A stretch of 64,000 bases of DNA from Mycolicibacterium phocaicum. Lineage in GTDB: Bacteria; Actinomycetota; Actinomycetes; Mycobacteriales; Mycobacteriaceae. The translations under genes were made by a program, and so were the position numbers. Shown one piece after another: positions 25,667 through 35,800 of this stretch. Within the stretch, counting starts at the first letter, position 1. Every line of letters starts with the position of its first letter. The notes below the pieces were generated by a model. That model worked only from the letters and a program-made list of their open reading frames with translations. It did no database searches and was not told the DNA's origin. Location of the stretch: the NCBI RefSeq assembly GCF_010731115.1, contig NZ_AP022616.1, forward strand, positions 3,348,001-3,412,000, written 5' to 3'.

Positions 25667-26549
25667 CGGCAGTGCCGGCGCCGAGTCCGGACAGCTCCTC
25701 GAGCAACTCCGTGGTCAGCACACCCGGGCGCGTACCGAGGCCGCCGGCCGAAGCCGGGGCCATCGCCGCGAGCAGCGGCCCCTGCCGGCCCGACTCGCGT
25801 GCCAGACCCGCGACCGCCGCCGCTGCGGGAGCGTTGGCCGTGCGCACCGCACAGGCCGCGGAAATGGTTGTGCCAGGGGAAAACTCGAGCACCGTCCACA
25901 GCTCGGTCGTCGCTGCCAGCTCGGCCAGGCATTCCGGCAGCCGCTGATCGGCCGGCAGCCCGTAGGCGGTCAGGTAGCCGTCGTCGTCGACGACGGCGCG
26001 CCACTTCTCGCGCGCGTCGGCCGACATGGGGGCAGCCGCATCCTCGGTAACCGTGACGGGGACGCCGGCCTCGCGAAGCTGGTCGGCAAGCCGGCGGGCC
26101 ACCTTCTCCGCAGTGTCCGCGAGCGGCAACTCCGACGACCGCGCCTGCAGCGCAGCAAGATTCGACGCGGCCGCCACCGTGACGCTGACCCACGCGCTGC
26201 GCGCGCCGTCGAGCCGCCGTTCCGTGACGCGCACCGAGTCGCACCGCACGCCGTAACGGTCCACATAGGAAGCGACGAGAGGCAGTGCCTCGTAAGGAAA
26301 TTCATCGGCTTCCAGCACCACGGTGACCTGACCGGCCGTCGGCCGTGCGGCCCCGCGCCGGTTCCGGCGCCACACCGCGAAGCGACGGGACACCATCGTG
26401 GTGAAGAACAGTCCGCGCCACCAGGCGAACACCAGCAGCACCACGGCGACCGCGATGCCCAGGATCCACTTCTGCGGCGTCGTGTGCCACGGGTACGTCA
26501 TGGCCGCCGGGATGATCGCCAGCAATGCCAACGTGATTCGGGCCGTCAT
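25644..26549 (-). CDS. eccE3: ESX-3 membrane component EccE3
   Basis: EccE3 sits at the periphery of the ESX-3 membrane complex with EccB3, EccC3 and EccD3. The 301-residue protein has two N-terminal transmembrane helices (about 5-22 and 28-45, ending WWRGLFFTTM) and a cytoplasmic domain of about 250 residues with no catalytic motif. It overlaps mycP3 by four bases (ATGA) and is the last gene of the operon, equivalent to Rv0292. Its 3' end lies in a local direct duplication. Confidence 0.92.
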   Translation of the reverse strand: MTARITLALLAIIPAAMTYPWHTTPQKWILGIAVAVVLLVFAWWRGLFFTTMVSRRFAVWRRNRRGAARPTAGQVTVVLEADEFPYEALPLVASYVDRYGVRCDSVRVTERRLDGARSAWVSVTVAAASNLAALQARSSELPLADTAEKVARRLADQLREAGVPVTVTEDAAAPMSADAREKWRAVVDDDGYLTAYGLPADQRLPECLAELAATTELWTVLEFSPGTTISAACAVRTANAPAAAAVAGLARESGRQGPLLAAMAPASAGGLGTRPGVLTTELLEELSGLGAGTAVESAARA

Positions 26550-27925
26550 CGGGCGCCGTCCTTTCTTCGGTACGCGACCAGGGCGATCAGCGCGGCGACC
26601 GCCAGCACTGCCGCACCGGTGAACGCGATGGTCCGGGGCGTGGTGTCCTTCGGCGCCGGCTCGGGCGGCATCGCCACGGCAACGGATTTCGGCGCCGGGG
26701 CAATCGCCGGCAGGTCCCAGGTCAGGGCCGCAACCGGGTCGACGACGCCGGCACCCACGAGGTTCGACGGCGAGCGCGCGGCACCGTGCGCGGTGGCGGT
26801 CAGCCGGTGCGTGACGTCAGCTGCGTTCAGCGCGGGAAATCGGCTGCGTACCAAGGCGGCAACGCCGGCAACGTAGGCCGCCGCGTAGCTGCTGCTACGC
26901 AACGGGAACAGGTCGCCGCGTTCGTTGGGCAGCGCGTTGGCCAGACCGTTCGCTCCGGTCGACGCGACGTTCTCACCTGGTGCCGCGATGCCGACCCAGG
27001 GCCCGGGGGTGGTGAAGTCCGACGGTTGTCCAGCGGCGTCGAGTGATCCGACCGACAGCACGTACGGCTGCCACCAGGACGGAATGGACACCGACTTGAC
27101 CCCGGCCCAGTTGCGCGGGTCGGCCGCGTTGCCGGGGTTGTCCAGGGGGTTCGCCTCGCACGACGGGCCGCCGGCCAGGCCGGCCCGATCATTGCCGGCG
27201 GCGGCGACGATCACCGCATCCTTCTCCTGCGCAGCGTATTTCAGTGCCGCGCCCAGTTCGGTCTGGTCGACCGGCCGGTCGGCGGGCAGGCAGGTGACGG
27301 CCGTGATGGCGATGACCTTGGCGCCGCGGTCGGCGGCATGCACCACGGCCCGGGCCAGTGACGCGACGGCGATGGTCGCGTACGCCGCGGCCGGGTCGCC
27401 CCCGTTGCCGCGGGGCGCGTACCGCTCGGAGGTCTGACGGATCGCGAGGATGCGGGCGCCCGGCGCGACGCCGGAGAACCCGTCCGCGCCCGGCTGACCC
27501 GCGATCAGTCCGGCGACGAGCGTGCCGTGGCCATCGCAATCGGTGAGTCCGTCGGTGTTCTCCACGAAGTCGCCGCCGGCCTCCACATTCGGCAACCGCG
27601 GACCGGGACGCACGCCGGTGTCGATGACCGCCACCGTCTGTCCGTCACCGCGGCTGAAGGCCCAGGCGCCCGGCACGTTGAGCAGGGTGTGACCCGGACC
27701 CGGTGCGCCCGGATCGGTGCCGGGCAGCACGCCGGCGGTGACGCACTGTCCGCGCTGGCCCATCGCCGCGACGGGGCCGACGCTGCCCGACGGCGGCGCC
27801 GCATGTTCATCGACGTGTGGCGGCACGATGGCACCGGCGGCCGGTACCAGTACCGTCGGCACGACTGCGGCGGTGGCGGCGAAAGCGGCCGTCAGGACGG
27901 AGATTCCGCGCCGGATGGCCACCAT
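26546..27925 (-). CDS. mycP3: ESX-3 mycosin protease MycP3
   Basis: MycP3 is the subtilisin-like protease required for stable type VII secretion. The 459-residue precursor has a signal peptide, a propeptide-like linker with Cys61, and a subtilase core with D102 (VIDTGVRP), H133 (DGHGTLVAG), oxyanion N245 (AAGNDRAG) and S346 (RSSSYAAAYVAG). A C-terminal transmembrane helix (TIAFTGAAVLAVAALIALVA) anchors it facing the periplasm. The ATG at 27925 overlaps the eccD3 stop (ATGA); the longer frame upstream is antisense-free shadow of eccD3 and was rejected. Confidence 0.94.
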   Translation of the reverse strand: MVAIRRGISVLTAAFAATAAVVPTVLVPAAGAIVPPHVDEHAAPPSGSVGPVAAMGQRGQCVTAGVLPGTDPGAPGPGHTLLNVPGAWAFSRGDGQTVAVIDTGVRPGPRLPNVEAGGDFVENTDGLTDCDGHGTLVAGLIAGQPGADGFSGVAPGARILAIRQTSERYAPRGNGGDPAAAYATIAVASLARAVVHAADRGAKVIAITAVTCLPADRPVDQTELGAALKYAAQEKDAVIVAAAGNDRAGLAGGPSCEANPLDNPGNAADPRNWAGVKSVSIPSWWQPYVLSVGSLDAAGQPSDFTTPGPWVGIAAPGENVASTGANGLANALPNERGDLFPLRSSSYAAAYVAGVAALVRSRFPALNAADVTHRLTATAHGAARSPSNLVGAGVVDPVAALTWDLPAIAPAPKSVAVAMPPEPAPKDTTPRTIAFTGAAVLAVAALIALVAYRRKDGAR

Positions 27926-29334
27926 CACCGGTTGATGACCCAGGCGAACAGACCCACCAGGTAGGCCAGCACCGGGATCAGCGAAGCGTCCAACGCCGTC
28001 GCCGCGAAGCCGACCAGGCGACGCATCGGCAGCGAGTAGGTCTGCGGGTCGGCCACCTGGGGATTCAGGGCAGCCACCACACCGACCGCCACGAGCGCCG
28101 CGAGCGCCGCGAGCGACCACCAGGCGTTGGTGTAGTGACCGCCGCAGGCGAACAGCGTGAGCAGCACGGCCGCAAGCAGATACGGCTGGCTCAGCAGCCA
28201 CACCTTGCACGGCACCGAGTCCCAGATGCGGGCTCGCAACGCCGTCGCCAGCGCGGCGGCCACGACCACGTACCACGCCCACGGCGACGGGTGCGCCGCC
28301 GCCACGAGAACCACCGAACCGGCGGTCAGGGTCAGCACCGCACCGGCGAGGAAGCCGGTCTGGTGCGCGTCACACACGCGCACCCGGCGCGGCAGATCGG
28401 CCAGCACGGACCGCGGCAGGGCCGACGGCGTCGGGTCGCCCGGCGCCGGGATGTTCGGCACCGGGAAGCGCGCCCACAGCGTCGACAGCTGCGCGGCCTG
28501 GACCATGACGAGCAGTGCGAAAACGATGAGCACAGCACCGATCACGGCGTTGTTCAGTTGCCAGAGCGATGCGGCCGCACCGACGATCACGCCCGCGATG
28601 CCGAGGACCGTCGTGGCGGTGAAGGCCGCGATGGCCTGTCCGCCGACGGTGATGCTGACGATCGACCACGCCGCGACCGCCGCCGCACCGAGCAGCAAGC
28701 TGGCCGGGCCGGACGGACCGGGCACTGCCAGCGCGAAAGCCGCGCCGACCGGCAGCAGCGCCACCAGGCTCAAGGCTGTCGCCAGCCGCGGCATGGCGGG
28801 CCGGGTCAGCAGAGCCGCGGCGACGGCCAGCACCGCAACACCCACGACGGTGAACAGTCCGGCGGGCTGACCGGTGCGGACCCGCACCAGCGTCGCCAGC
28901 GCGGTGGCGAGCACCGTCAAGGCCACGACGCCCCACGCCGCGAGACGCCGGATATGCGCATTGCCCCAGGGGTTTTCGCGGGCCGCGGAGAAGATGGCGG
29001 CGGCATCGGCGATGTCCTCGACGATGCGCGGGGCCGGCGGACCGGCGGGCACCGGCTGCAGCGCCAGCAGGTCACCGTCGACCACACCCACCGTGTCGAG
29101 GGTCGCGTCGAGGCTGTACGCCGCACCGCCGAGCGGGGCGAGTGACAGCTCGGCGGCGGAGGCGGCCTCTGGTGCGATGATGCGCCGCACCGCGGGCACG
29201 ATCTCGCGCAGGGGCAGGCCCGCCGGCAGGGCGACGTCGGTGAGTCGCCCGCGACCACCCTGCTCGTCGCCCGCGGCGAGCACCGCGACCCGCACAATCG
29301 GCATCGCAGTACTACCAGACGTGTTGGGGGACAT
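27925..29334 (-). CDS. eccD3: ESX-3 membrane channel component EccD3
   Basis: EccD3 forms the bulk of the ESX-3 inner-membrane scaffold as dimers. The 469-residue protein starts with a ubiquitin-like domain (residues 11-100) and continues with about 11 transmembrane helices. The ATG at 29334 is used because GGAGAACGGAAAG lies just upstream; an internal ATG at 29304 (MPIVRV) is possible. It overlaps espG3 by 23 bases and mycP3 by three, indicating translational coupling. Equivalent to Rv0290. Confidence 0.93.
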   Translation of the reverse strand: MSPNTSGSTAMPIVRVAVLAAGDEQGGRGRLTDVALPAGLPLREIVPAVRRIIAPEAASAAELSLAPLGGAAYSLDATLDTVGVVDGDLLALQPVPAGPPAPRIVEDIADAAAIFSAARENPWGNAHIRRLAAWGVVALTVLATALATLVRVRTGQPAGLFTVVGVAVLAVAAALLTRPAMPRLATALSLVALLPVGAAFALAVPGPSGPASLLLGAAAVAAWSIVSITVGGQAIAAFTATTVLGIAGVIVGAAASLWQLNNAVIGAVLIVFALLVMVQAAQLSTLWARFPVPNIPAPGDPTPSALPRSVLADLPRRVRVCDAHQTGFLAGAVLTLTAGSVVLVAAAHPSPWAWYVVVAAALATALRARIWDSVPCKVWLLSQPYLLAAVLLTLFACGGHYTNAWWSLAALAALVAVGVVAALNPQVADPQTYSLPMRRLVGFAATALDASLIPVLAYLVGLFAWVINR

Positions 29335-30211
29335 GTTCTTTCCGTTCTCCAGTCGAGGTCTCGAAGTCTCGGGTCAGGTTCGCCGTGGGGAACCAGGGAC
29401 CGTCGGGCAGCGTCGCGGTCAACCGCTGCACCGCAGCGGTGACGGCGAGGTCGGTGCCCGGGGTGAAGTTTGAAATCCAGGTGCCGTCAGCGGCTTTCAC
29501 CGGCGCCACGACGACGCGGCCCGCAGCGGTGTCGACGATGCTGACGCCCACGTCGGTGCTGATCCGGTGACCGTCGCGATGATCGCCCGCGACGATCTCC
29601 ACGTAACTGCGGCCGGGCGCGAACGCAGCCCGCACGACGGTATGCGCCGAAGGCGGGACGCCGAGGTGGTCCATCACGTCGTCCAGCGAGTCGCCGCGGC
29701 GCAGCCGTTCGTCGGCCTTGGCTCCGATGTGCGCGGGCATGGCGAATTCGTCGAACCGAGCGGGCGCGCGGCCGGACAAGCCTGCCGTGAGCACCGGCAC
29801 CAGCGCATCGGGGGACGCGACGGTCAGCGCGGAGCAGGTCATCAGGTGCTCGCTGCGCAGGACCGCGACGGTGAGGTCGCCGCTGCGCACGAGAATCCCG
29901 CGCAGCATGGCGCCCGATCCGGACACCCATCGCAGTTCCAGCCAGCGCCGGGGCCGGCACACGGCCCGAATCCATTGCGCGACAGCGGGATGCACGGAGC
30001 CGTCGGCGGACAGCACCCCCATCCGCGTCAGCGCGGTGACCTGGTCGGCATCGAAGCCGTTCTTGGCGGCGGGGTCGCTGTAGGGCTGCGTGATGGCCAG
30101 CACCCACGGAAAACCCCCGGCGCCCAGACGGTCCGCGAGGAACCAGGCTTGCTCCGCGGTGAGTTCGACCGCGGAGACCGGGACTCCGGCGCGTTCCGTG
30201 TCATGCGACAC
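29312..30211 (-). CDS. espG3: ESX-3 chaperone EspG3
   Basis: EspG3 binds PE5-PPE4-type heterodimers in the cytoplasm and keeps PPE tips soluble before export. The protein shows the family start AVELTAEQAWFLADRLGAG, then FPWVLAITQPYSD and the C-terminal LPDGPWFP. The start is uncertain. GTG at 30211 gives 299 residues, near the usual 295, but lies inside a perfect 18-bp hairpin. GTG at 30244 overlaps the esxH stop, has GAAGG upstream, and adds 11 residues. No ATG is available before AVELT. Confidence 0.88.
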   Translation of the reverse strand: MSHDTERAGVPVSAVELTAEQAWFLADRLGAGGFPWVLAITQPYSDPAAKNGFDADQVTALTRMGVLSADGSVHPAVAQWIRAVCRPRRWLELRWVSGSGAMLRGILVRSGDLTVAVLRSEHLMTCSALTVASPDALVPVLTAGLSGRAPARFDEFAMPAHIGAKADERLRRGDSLDDVMDHLGVPPSAHTVVRAAFAPGRSYVEIVAGDHRDGHRISTDVGVSIVDTAAGRVVVAPVKAADGTWISNFTPGTDLAVTAAVQRLTATLPDGPWFPTANLTRDFETSTGERKEHVPQHVW

Positions 30212-30224
30212 GGAACGCGCCGGA
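30185..30224 (-). promoter_or_regulatory. Perfect 18-bp hairpin at the esxH/espG3 junction
   Basis: TCCGGCGCGTTCCGTGTC (30185-30202) and GACACGGAACGCGCCGGA (30207-30224) are exact inverse complements around the loop ATGC. The hairpin lies 11 bases beyond the esxH stop and covers the start region of espG3. It could stabilise the esxGH message at its 3' end, attenuate downstream transcription, or mask the espG3 start. Confidence 0.7.
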
Positions 30225-30234
30225 ACCGTTGGAC

Positions 30235-30522
30235 CTAAACCCACTTGGCGCCTTCGGCGCTGTCGCGCGCACTCATCGAGAGCGTGTTGGTCTCGTGGGT
30301 GCTCGCCATCGCGCGGTAGGCGTGGACGAGTTCTTCCATCGCGGTGTTCCACTGGGCCTGCCACGCCTGGTAGCTGGTTCCGGTGTCACCCTGCCAGGCG
30401 CCGGCCAGGGCGGCCTGCTCGCTGGCGATGTCGAGGCCGACGGCGTGCAGGGCGCCCGCGTAGGCGGTCATCTCGCCGGCGTGCGCCAGCATCGCCGGGT
30501 AGTTGTACATGATCTGGGACAT
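30235..30522 (-). CDS. esxH: ESX-3 secreted WXG100 protein EsxH
   Basis: The 95-residue protein (TB10.4 family) is a helical hairpin with the turn motif AWQGDTG near residue 42. It forms a 1:1 dimer with EsxG and is exported by ESX-3; EsxGH is involved in iron/zinc acquisition and, in pathogens, in blocking ESCRT-dependent trafficking. The ATG at 30522 has AGGAGATCCC upstream. esxG ends 42 bases before it, so the pair is co-transcribed. Confidence 0.96.
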   Translation of the reverse strand: MSQIMYNYPAMLAHAGEMTAYAGALHAVGLDIASEQAALAGAWQGDTGTSYQAWQAQWNTAMEELVHAYRAMASTHETNTLSMSARDSAEGAKWV

Positions 30523-30564
30523 GGGATCTCCTCGCTGCTGGGTGTCTGGATCGGGGTGCGGCGG

Positions 30565-30858
30565 CTAGACCGAGGTGTAGGTGCCGGCCGCGGCGGTGTC
30601 CTGCGCGACGTAGGTGCCGGCCGCGTCGCCCAGGTTGGCCTGTGCGATGTCCAGCAGGGCGTTGACCTTGGCAGCGACCGCCATGAAGCGGACGTGTGCA
30701 GCCTGGAAGGCGGCCGCCGAGTCACCCTGGTGGAAGCCCTGGGCCGACTGCGCGGCCTGCTCGGCCTGGCCGATGGTGCTGCGCATCAGTGCGGCCTTGG
30801 CGGAGAAGGTCGACTCGGAAGCGATCAGCTGGGGGATGTGTGCGTCGAGCATGCTCAT
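30565..30858 (-). CDS. esxG: ESX-3 secreted WXG100-like protein EsxG
   Basis: This 97-residue partner of EsxH has the hairpin turn as FHQGDS, with His in place of the usual Trp, which is normal for EsxG. The C-terminal type VII export signal YxxxD is present as YVAQD (about residues 83-87). The ATG at 30858 has AGAGGT upstream. It lies 61 bases from PPE4 and begins the esxGH part of the operon. Confidence 0.96.
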   Translation of the reverse strand: MSMLDAHIPQLIASESTFSAKAALMRSTIGQAEQAAQSAQGFHQGDSAAAFQAAHVRFMAVAAKVNALLDIAQANLGDAAGTYVAQDTAAAGTYTSV

Positions 30859-30919
30859 GGTGATACCTCTCAGGGTTCGTCCGGATTCTCTTGGTGGTCA
30901 AATCTCTTGGTCCACAGGC

Positions 30920-32500
30920 TCAGCGGTTGGCACCGCCTTCCGCGTCCCAGCTGCCGGGCAGCATGGGTTCGGTGACACCGCCCCCGAAACCGTTGCCGGT
31001 CAGGCGGTTCAGGCCCGTCGCCTGCTGGTCCTGGCGGGTCAGCGTGCCGCTGAAGCCGATCGGGCCGGCGCCGCGGGCCGAGGCGAGCACATCGGCGCGT
31101 GGCGTCCTGTCCGCGCCGGCGCCGTCCCCGAAGTCCGGATCGACCTCGGAGTTCATGTCCATGTACTCGTCCCGGACACCACGCTCTTTCGCCGCCCGAC
31201 GGCGACGGGCACGCCGCCGCTCGGTCGCGGCCGCTGCGGCAGCCGCCGCTGCGGCGGCAGCGATCCCGGATGCCGGCGCCGGCGCGGTCGCGCCGTCCCG
31301 CAGGGTCGGGGTGAACCCCGGGCCCGGATCGTCGACGGCCACCGCGTACGCCATCAGCGGGGCCGGCGCCGCCGGGGCGGGGGCCGCGACCGAAGTCGGT
31401 GCGGGCGCAGGCGCGCTTGCCGGGGAGGCCGGGGTGGCCGGCACCGTCGGGGCGACGCTGACGACCGGCATCTGGTGGTCGACAGCCTGCAACTGCGGCG
31501 GCGGCGGGAATGCATCTGCGACTTCGGGATCCGGCACGTAGTCGGGCTCCAGCAGCGCCAGCAGGCCCAGGCTGGACAGACCGACGGCGATCAGTGCCGG
31601 CCCCCACAACGGTGCCGACAGCATCGCGCCCCAGGTGCCCCAGCCGACGGGCTGGAAGAACGCCTGATAGCCCAGCGCGAAAAGCAAAGGGCCCCAGGTG
31701 GTCAACGCTTGCGAAGGGTTGGTCAGGAAGTCGAAGATCATCTGCTGGATCTGGCCCAGCGGATCCTGCAGGAACTTCCAGATCAGATCGCCACCGGGCA
31801 GCGTCTTGATGTAGTTGTACAGATAGTCGGTGATCGCGTTCGACGCGTCGAGCGACGAACCGGCATCCGCGGCCTGCAGCTGAGCGCCGGCCTGCGTCGC
31901 ACTCGCCGACGCGGTGCCCGCCTCGCCGACGCCCGCCGCCAGCATCATCGGTGCCGGCGTGGTCGTCGGGGCCGCCGCCACCGCAGCGCCCGACACCGCC
32001 TGGTACGTACCCATCACGGTCGCGGCCTGCAGCCACATGCGGGCGTAGTCGGCTTCGTTCAACGCGATCGGAATAGTGTTGATACCGAAGAAATTCGTTG
32101 CGACCAGAGCCGCGTTCACCACGTGGTTGAGAGCCAGTTCGGGAAGCGTCGGCATCGCGGCCAGGGCGGTGCTGTAGGCGGCCGCGGCCGTCTCGTGCTG
32201 CACCGCATTGGCAGCGCTGTTGGCGCTGGCCTGGGCCAGCCAGGTCAGATACGGCGCGTGGGAGGCGAGGTACTGCTCTGCGCTCGGCCCCTCCCACGCC
32301 CCCGCCTGGACCTCACCCAACAACGCGGTGAGTTCGGCTGCGGCCGAGGCATATTCGGTGCTCAGCGACTGCCAGGCAGCCGCCGCGGCCAGCAGGGAGC
32401 CCGGACCGGGTCCACTGGACAGCAGCGTCGAATGGACTTCGGGCGGCAGCGCCGCCCAGATGGGGGCGGTTGGCAGGCCTATCCCCATGGGGGCGGTCAT
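30920..32500 (-). CDS. PPE4: PPE-family protein PPE4
   Basis: PPE4 pairs with PE5 and is exported by ESX-3; in slow growers the pair is needed for siderophore-dependent iron uptake. The 526-residue protein has PPE at residues 19-21 (ALPPEVH) and [11 protein letters not shown] in the N-terminal PPE domain (1-180). A hydrophobic Ala/Pro-rich middle follows, then an Arg-rich segment ([14 protein letters not shown]), and the C terminus ends in GFGGG plus PMLPGSW (PxxPxxW), placing it in the PPE-PPW subfamily. PE5 lies one base upstream, and EspG3 should recognise the PPE tip. Confidence 0.94.
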   Translation of the reverse strand: MTAPMGIGLPTAPIWAALPPEVHSTLLSSGPGPGSLLAAAAAWQSLSTEYASAAAELTALLGEVQAGAWEGPSAEQYLASHAPYLTWLAQASANSAANAVQHETAAAAYSTALAAMPTLPELALNHVVNAALVATNFFGINTIPIALNEADYARMWLQAATVMGTYQAVSGAAVAAAPTTTPAPMMLAAGVGEAGTASASATQAGAQLQAADAGSSLDASNAITDYLYNYIKTLPGGDLIWKFLQDPLGQIQQMIFDFLTNPSQALTTWGPLLFALGYQAFFQPVGWGTWGAMLSAPLWGPALIAVGLSSLGLLALLEPDYVPDPEVADAFPPPPQLQAVDHQMPVVSVAPTVPATPASPASAPAPAPTSVAAPAPAAPAPLMAYAVAVDDPGPGFTPTLRDGATAPAPASGIAAAAAAAAAAAATERRRARRRRAAKERGVRDEYMDMNSEVDPDFGDGAGADRTPRADVLASARGAGPIGFSGTLTRQDQQATGLNRLTGNGFGGGVTEPMLPGSWDAEGGANR

Positions 32501-32501
32501 G

Positions 32502-32810
32502 TCAGCCCAGGACCGTCACGTACGTGGCGGCGGCCTCGGCGTCGCCCGTCGCGTAGCTGATGCCGGCTTCGGTGACACCGCCACCGGCACGGCCCAGTTC
32601 GGTGACGCCCTGTGCCGCGACCGCCTCGTGCTCGGCGCCGTGGGCGCTCAGGCTGATCGCCGTCTGCAGCGAAACAGGATCCGCGGCAGGCGGGATCACC
32701 GCGGTGACCGCGGGCGCGGCCGCGGCGTGGGCCGCGGCGAGCCGAGCGGTGAGCGCCTCGACGGCGGCACCGGCTGCCGTCAGTCCTTCGGGAACGACGC
32801 GCAAGGTCAT
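32502..32810 (-). CDS. PE5: PE-family protein PE5
   Basis: The 102-residue protein consists of a single PE domain: PE at residues 7-8 (RVVPEGL), two helices, and the secretion signal YATGD (YxxxD) near the C terminus. It forms a heterodimer with PPE4, encoded one base downstream. It overlaps eccC3 by one base in ATGA; the ATG at 32810 begins MTLRVVPEG, the standard PE5 start. Confidence 0.94.
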   Translation of the reverse strand: MTLRVVPEGLTAAGAAVEALTARLAAAHAAAAPAVTAVIPPAADPVSLQTAISLSAHGAEHEAVAAQGVTELGRAGGGVTEAGISYATGDAEAAATYVTVLG

Positions 32811-35800
32811 CAGTGGAACTCCCCTCGTTGTGTTCCGGTGGGCCGGCCCGTGATCGGGTCGGCCACCAGCGGATTGATCAACTGGACGTACGTGGCCTCG
32901 TCGCTGTCGCCGAGCACCATGGCCCGACCGGCCGGCAGCCGGTTGAACCGGTGGCCGCGGATGCGGCCGCTGTCCTGCGGGTTGCCGGACAGCATGACGG
33001 TGGTGGCCTGCAGCTCGTTGAGCCTGCGCAGCAACGGAGCCGTCATCACCGCATGGGCGGAGCCGGCGGCCCGGGCGGTGACGATCACGCGCAGACCCAG
33101 CTCGGACGCCTGGGACAGCAGCCCCAGCAGTGCCGTCCAGGGCCGCTGGCCGACGAACGGACCACTGACCGCCGGGGCGTCCGGGATCTGGTCGACGTCG
33201 TCGATGATCAGGTAGTGCAGGTGGTTGCCCTGACCGTTCCGGTAGGTCCACCCGCTGAGTTCGGCGGCCGTCAGACCAGCTGGGGGCCTGCGCTTTTCGA
33301 GCAGTGCCGCCAGACCGAGCATCGCCGGGGTGACCCTGTCGACGTTGGGCGTGTACTCGTTGTCCGGGAACAACGGCTCGTCCACCAGGTGCAGCCTGCG
33401 GTCGATCACGGTGAACGCCACCGACTCCGGCGTCGAGTTGTCCCGCACCGTGCGGATCAGGTGCCGCAGCAACGTGGTCTTGCCGGACTTGGCATCGCCC
33501 AGCACCATCAGCAGCGGGTTGGCCGCGAAGTCGACCGTGACCGGTGCCAGGTCCTGCTCGCGCTGACCGATGACGACCGTCTCGGGGCTGTGATACAGGG
33601 GCGCAAGGGTTTCCGGGGCCAGGTCCGTCGGCAGCAGGCGCACGGGCGGCGCCGTCTGCCCGGGGTACCGGGCGTTGATGGCGGCGATCGCACCGAGATC
33701 CGGTTCGGCGAACAGGAAGTGCTCGGCTGCCATGGTCAGGCCGCGGCCCGGCTGGTCGGCGGGGACGCCGTCGGCGGGGCGAGTCAGTGCCGCCACGCCC
33801 GGGGTTCCCGTGGACCGCACATTGCTGTCGCGCGAGTCGGCCAGCTTGAGCTCGAGCCGCAGACCCAGGCCGTCGCGCATCGCCAGCGGCACCTCGAGCC
33901 AGTTCGGCGTCGTGATGACCACGTGGATGCCGTAGGCCATACCGGTGTTGACCAGTTCGGTCATCTTGGACAGCAACGGGTTGCGGGTGTTGAACATGTC
34001 GGTGTTGTCCCGGCTGAACGCATACAGGTTGTCGATCACCAGGAACACGTCGCCGTAGCCGTCGTCGCGCAGATCGCCGTCACCGGCGGCGGCGCGGGCC
34101 TGACGCGACGCCAGCAGCTGCTCCAGTTCACCGAAGGTGCGACGGATGCGCTCGGGCTCCAGCGGCGAGGCGACACTGCCGACGTGGGCCAGCGGTTTGA
34201 GCGAGCGCAGCCCGCCGCCGCCGTAGTCGAGGCAGTAGAACGTGACCGCACGCGGCGAGTGCGTCGCGGCCGCCGACAGTACGAACGTCTGCAGCGCAGT
34301 CGATTTCCCGGACTTCGGCCCACCGTGGATCACCAGGTTGGCGGCCGCCGACGTGGCGTCGAAGACCAGCGGATCGCGGCGCATCTGGAACGGCCGGTCG
34401 ATCTCGCCCAGCGGCCACCGGCCGTGTCCGGCGGGAATCTCGGTGCCGGCCAACAGCTCCGGCAGCGCGATCGGCTCGTCCAGCGGGGCCAGCCAGAGGC
34501 GCGGCGCCTGCGGGCCGTACTGCGCCAGCTGCTCGCCGATGGTGGCGACAAGCTTGCGGGGCGGACGCAGATCCGGCGCCGTATCGGTGACGATCACCGT
34601 GTCGGGAGCCGGGGTGACGTGGCCCGCCGGGAACAGCTGCGGCTGCGGAACCGCATGCACGACAACCGCTTTCTCCGCACGTGGCGGGTCATAGATACCG
34701 TCCACGTAGGTGCTGCGGAACTTGACCGGCACCGCGCCCGGCGTGGGGACCAGGAAGCCTTCGCCCTTGTGCTCCGGACCGGCCTCGATGTGGTACGCGT
34801 CCTCGACGCCGATGATCTGCCGGCTGATCGACGGGCTTGCGACCTTCAGACCGATGCGGTAGGAGGTGTTCTTGTCGATGTCCTTGATCCGGCCGACGTC
34901 CAGCGTCTGCGACGCGAACAGGATGTGGATGCGGAACGAACGGCCCTTGCGGGCAACGTAATCGAACAGCTCGGCGTACTCGGGATGGTCGGCGAGCATC
35001 AGGGAGAACTCGTCGGCGACCACCAGCAGCGTCGGGATCGGCGGCAGGTCGTGCCCGGCAGCCTGCGCCGCCTCGTACTCGAGGACCGAGTTGAAGGCGC
35101 TGCCCTGCACGCGGCGGCCGGCCTCCATCAGCAGCTGCTCACGCCGGGCCACCTCACCGCGGAGGGTGTCGGCGAACCGGTCGGCCAGCGAGCGCTTCTC
35201 GGCCATGTTCGAGATGACGGCGACAACCTGTGGGAAGCCCCGGAAGATGTCGGCGCCGGCCTCACCCTTGAAGTCGGCGTAGATGACGATGAGACGGTCG
35301 GCCGAGTGCGTCGTCAACAGCGACAACAGGATCGACATCAGGGTCTGCGACTTGCCCGAGCCCGTCATACCGATCATCAGACCGTGCGGGCCCATGCCGC
35401 CCTCGGCCTCGTCCTTCAGGTCGAACATCAGCGGCTCACCGGTGGCGGTGACGCCGATGGGCACCCGGAGCTCCTCGGCGCGTGAGCGCGGCGCCCACAG
35501 GCCGGCGACGTCGAGCGCCGCCGCATCCGGAATCCCCAGCAGTGTGCCGAAGGTGGCCAGGCCGGCGCCCGTGCTCCGGGCCCGGTTCGGGTTGGAGTCC
35601 CAGCGGGCGAGGCCGCGGGCCAGGTGGGCTGCGGCGTGCGGCGAAAGGTCGTCGGCGACATCGAAGTACGACTGCCAGCCGGCCGCCGCCCACCGCTCGA
35701 TGCGGCGGTCGGACACGCGCAGCACCGGGCGATCGGGATCGGGGTACTCCGGCTGTTCCGTGCCGCGCTGCAGCACCGTGACTCCAGCCAGGCCGGCCCG

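Noticed and set aside
30870..32297. 475-codon minus-strand frame overlapping PPE4
   Set aside because: Same strand but wrong frame for PPE4; Arg/Gly-rich and without motif.
32813..35485. 890-codon open frame on the plus strand opposite eccC3
   Set aside because: It is an antisense shadow of eccC3 caused by high-GC codon bias; no start signal or family motif.
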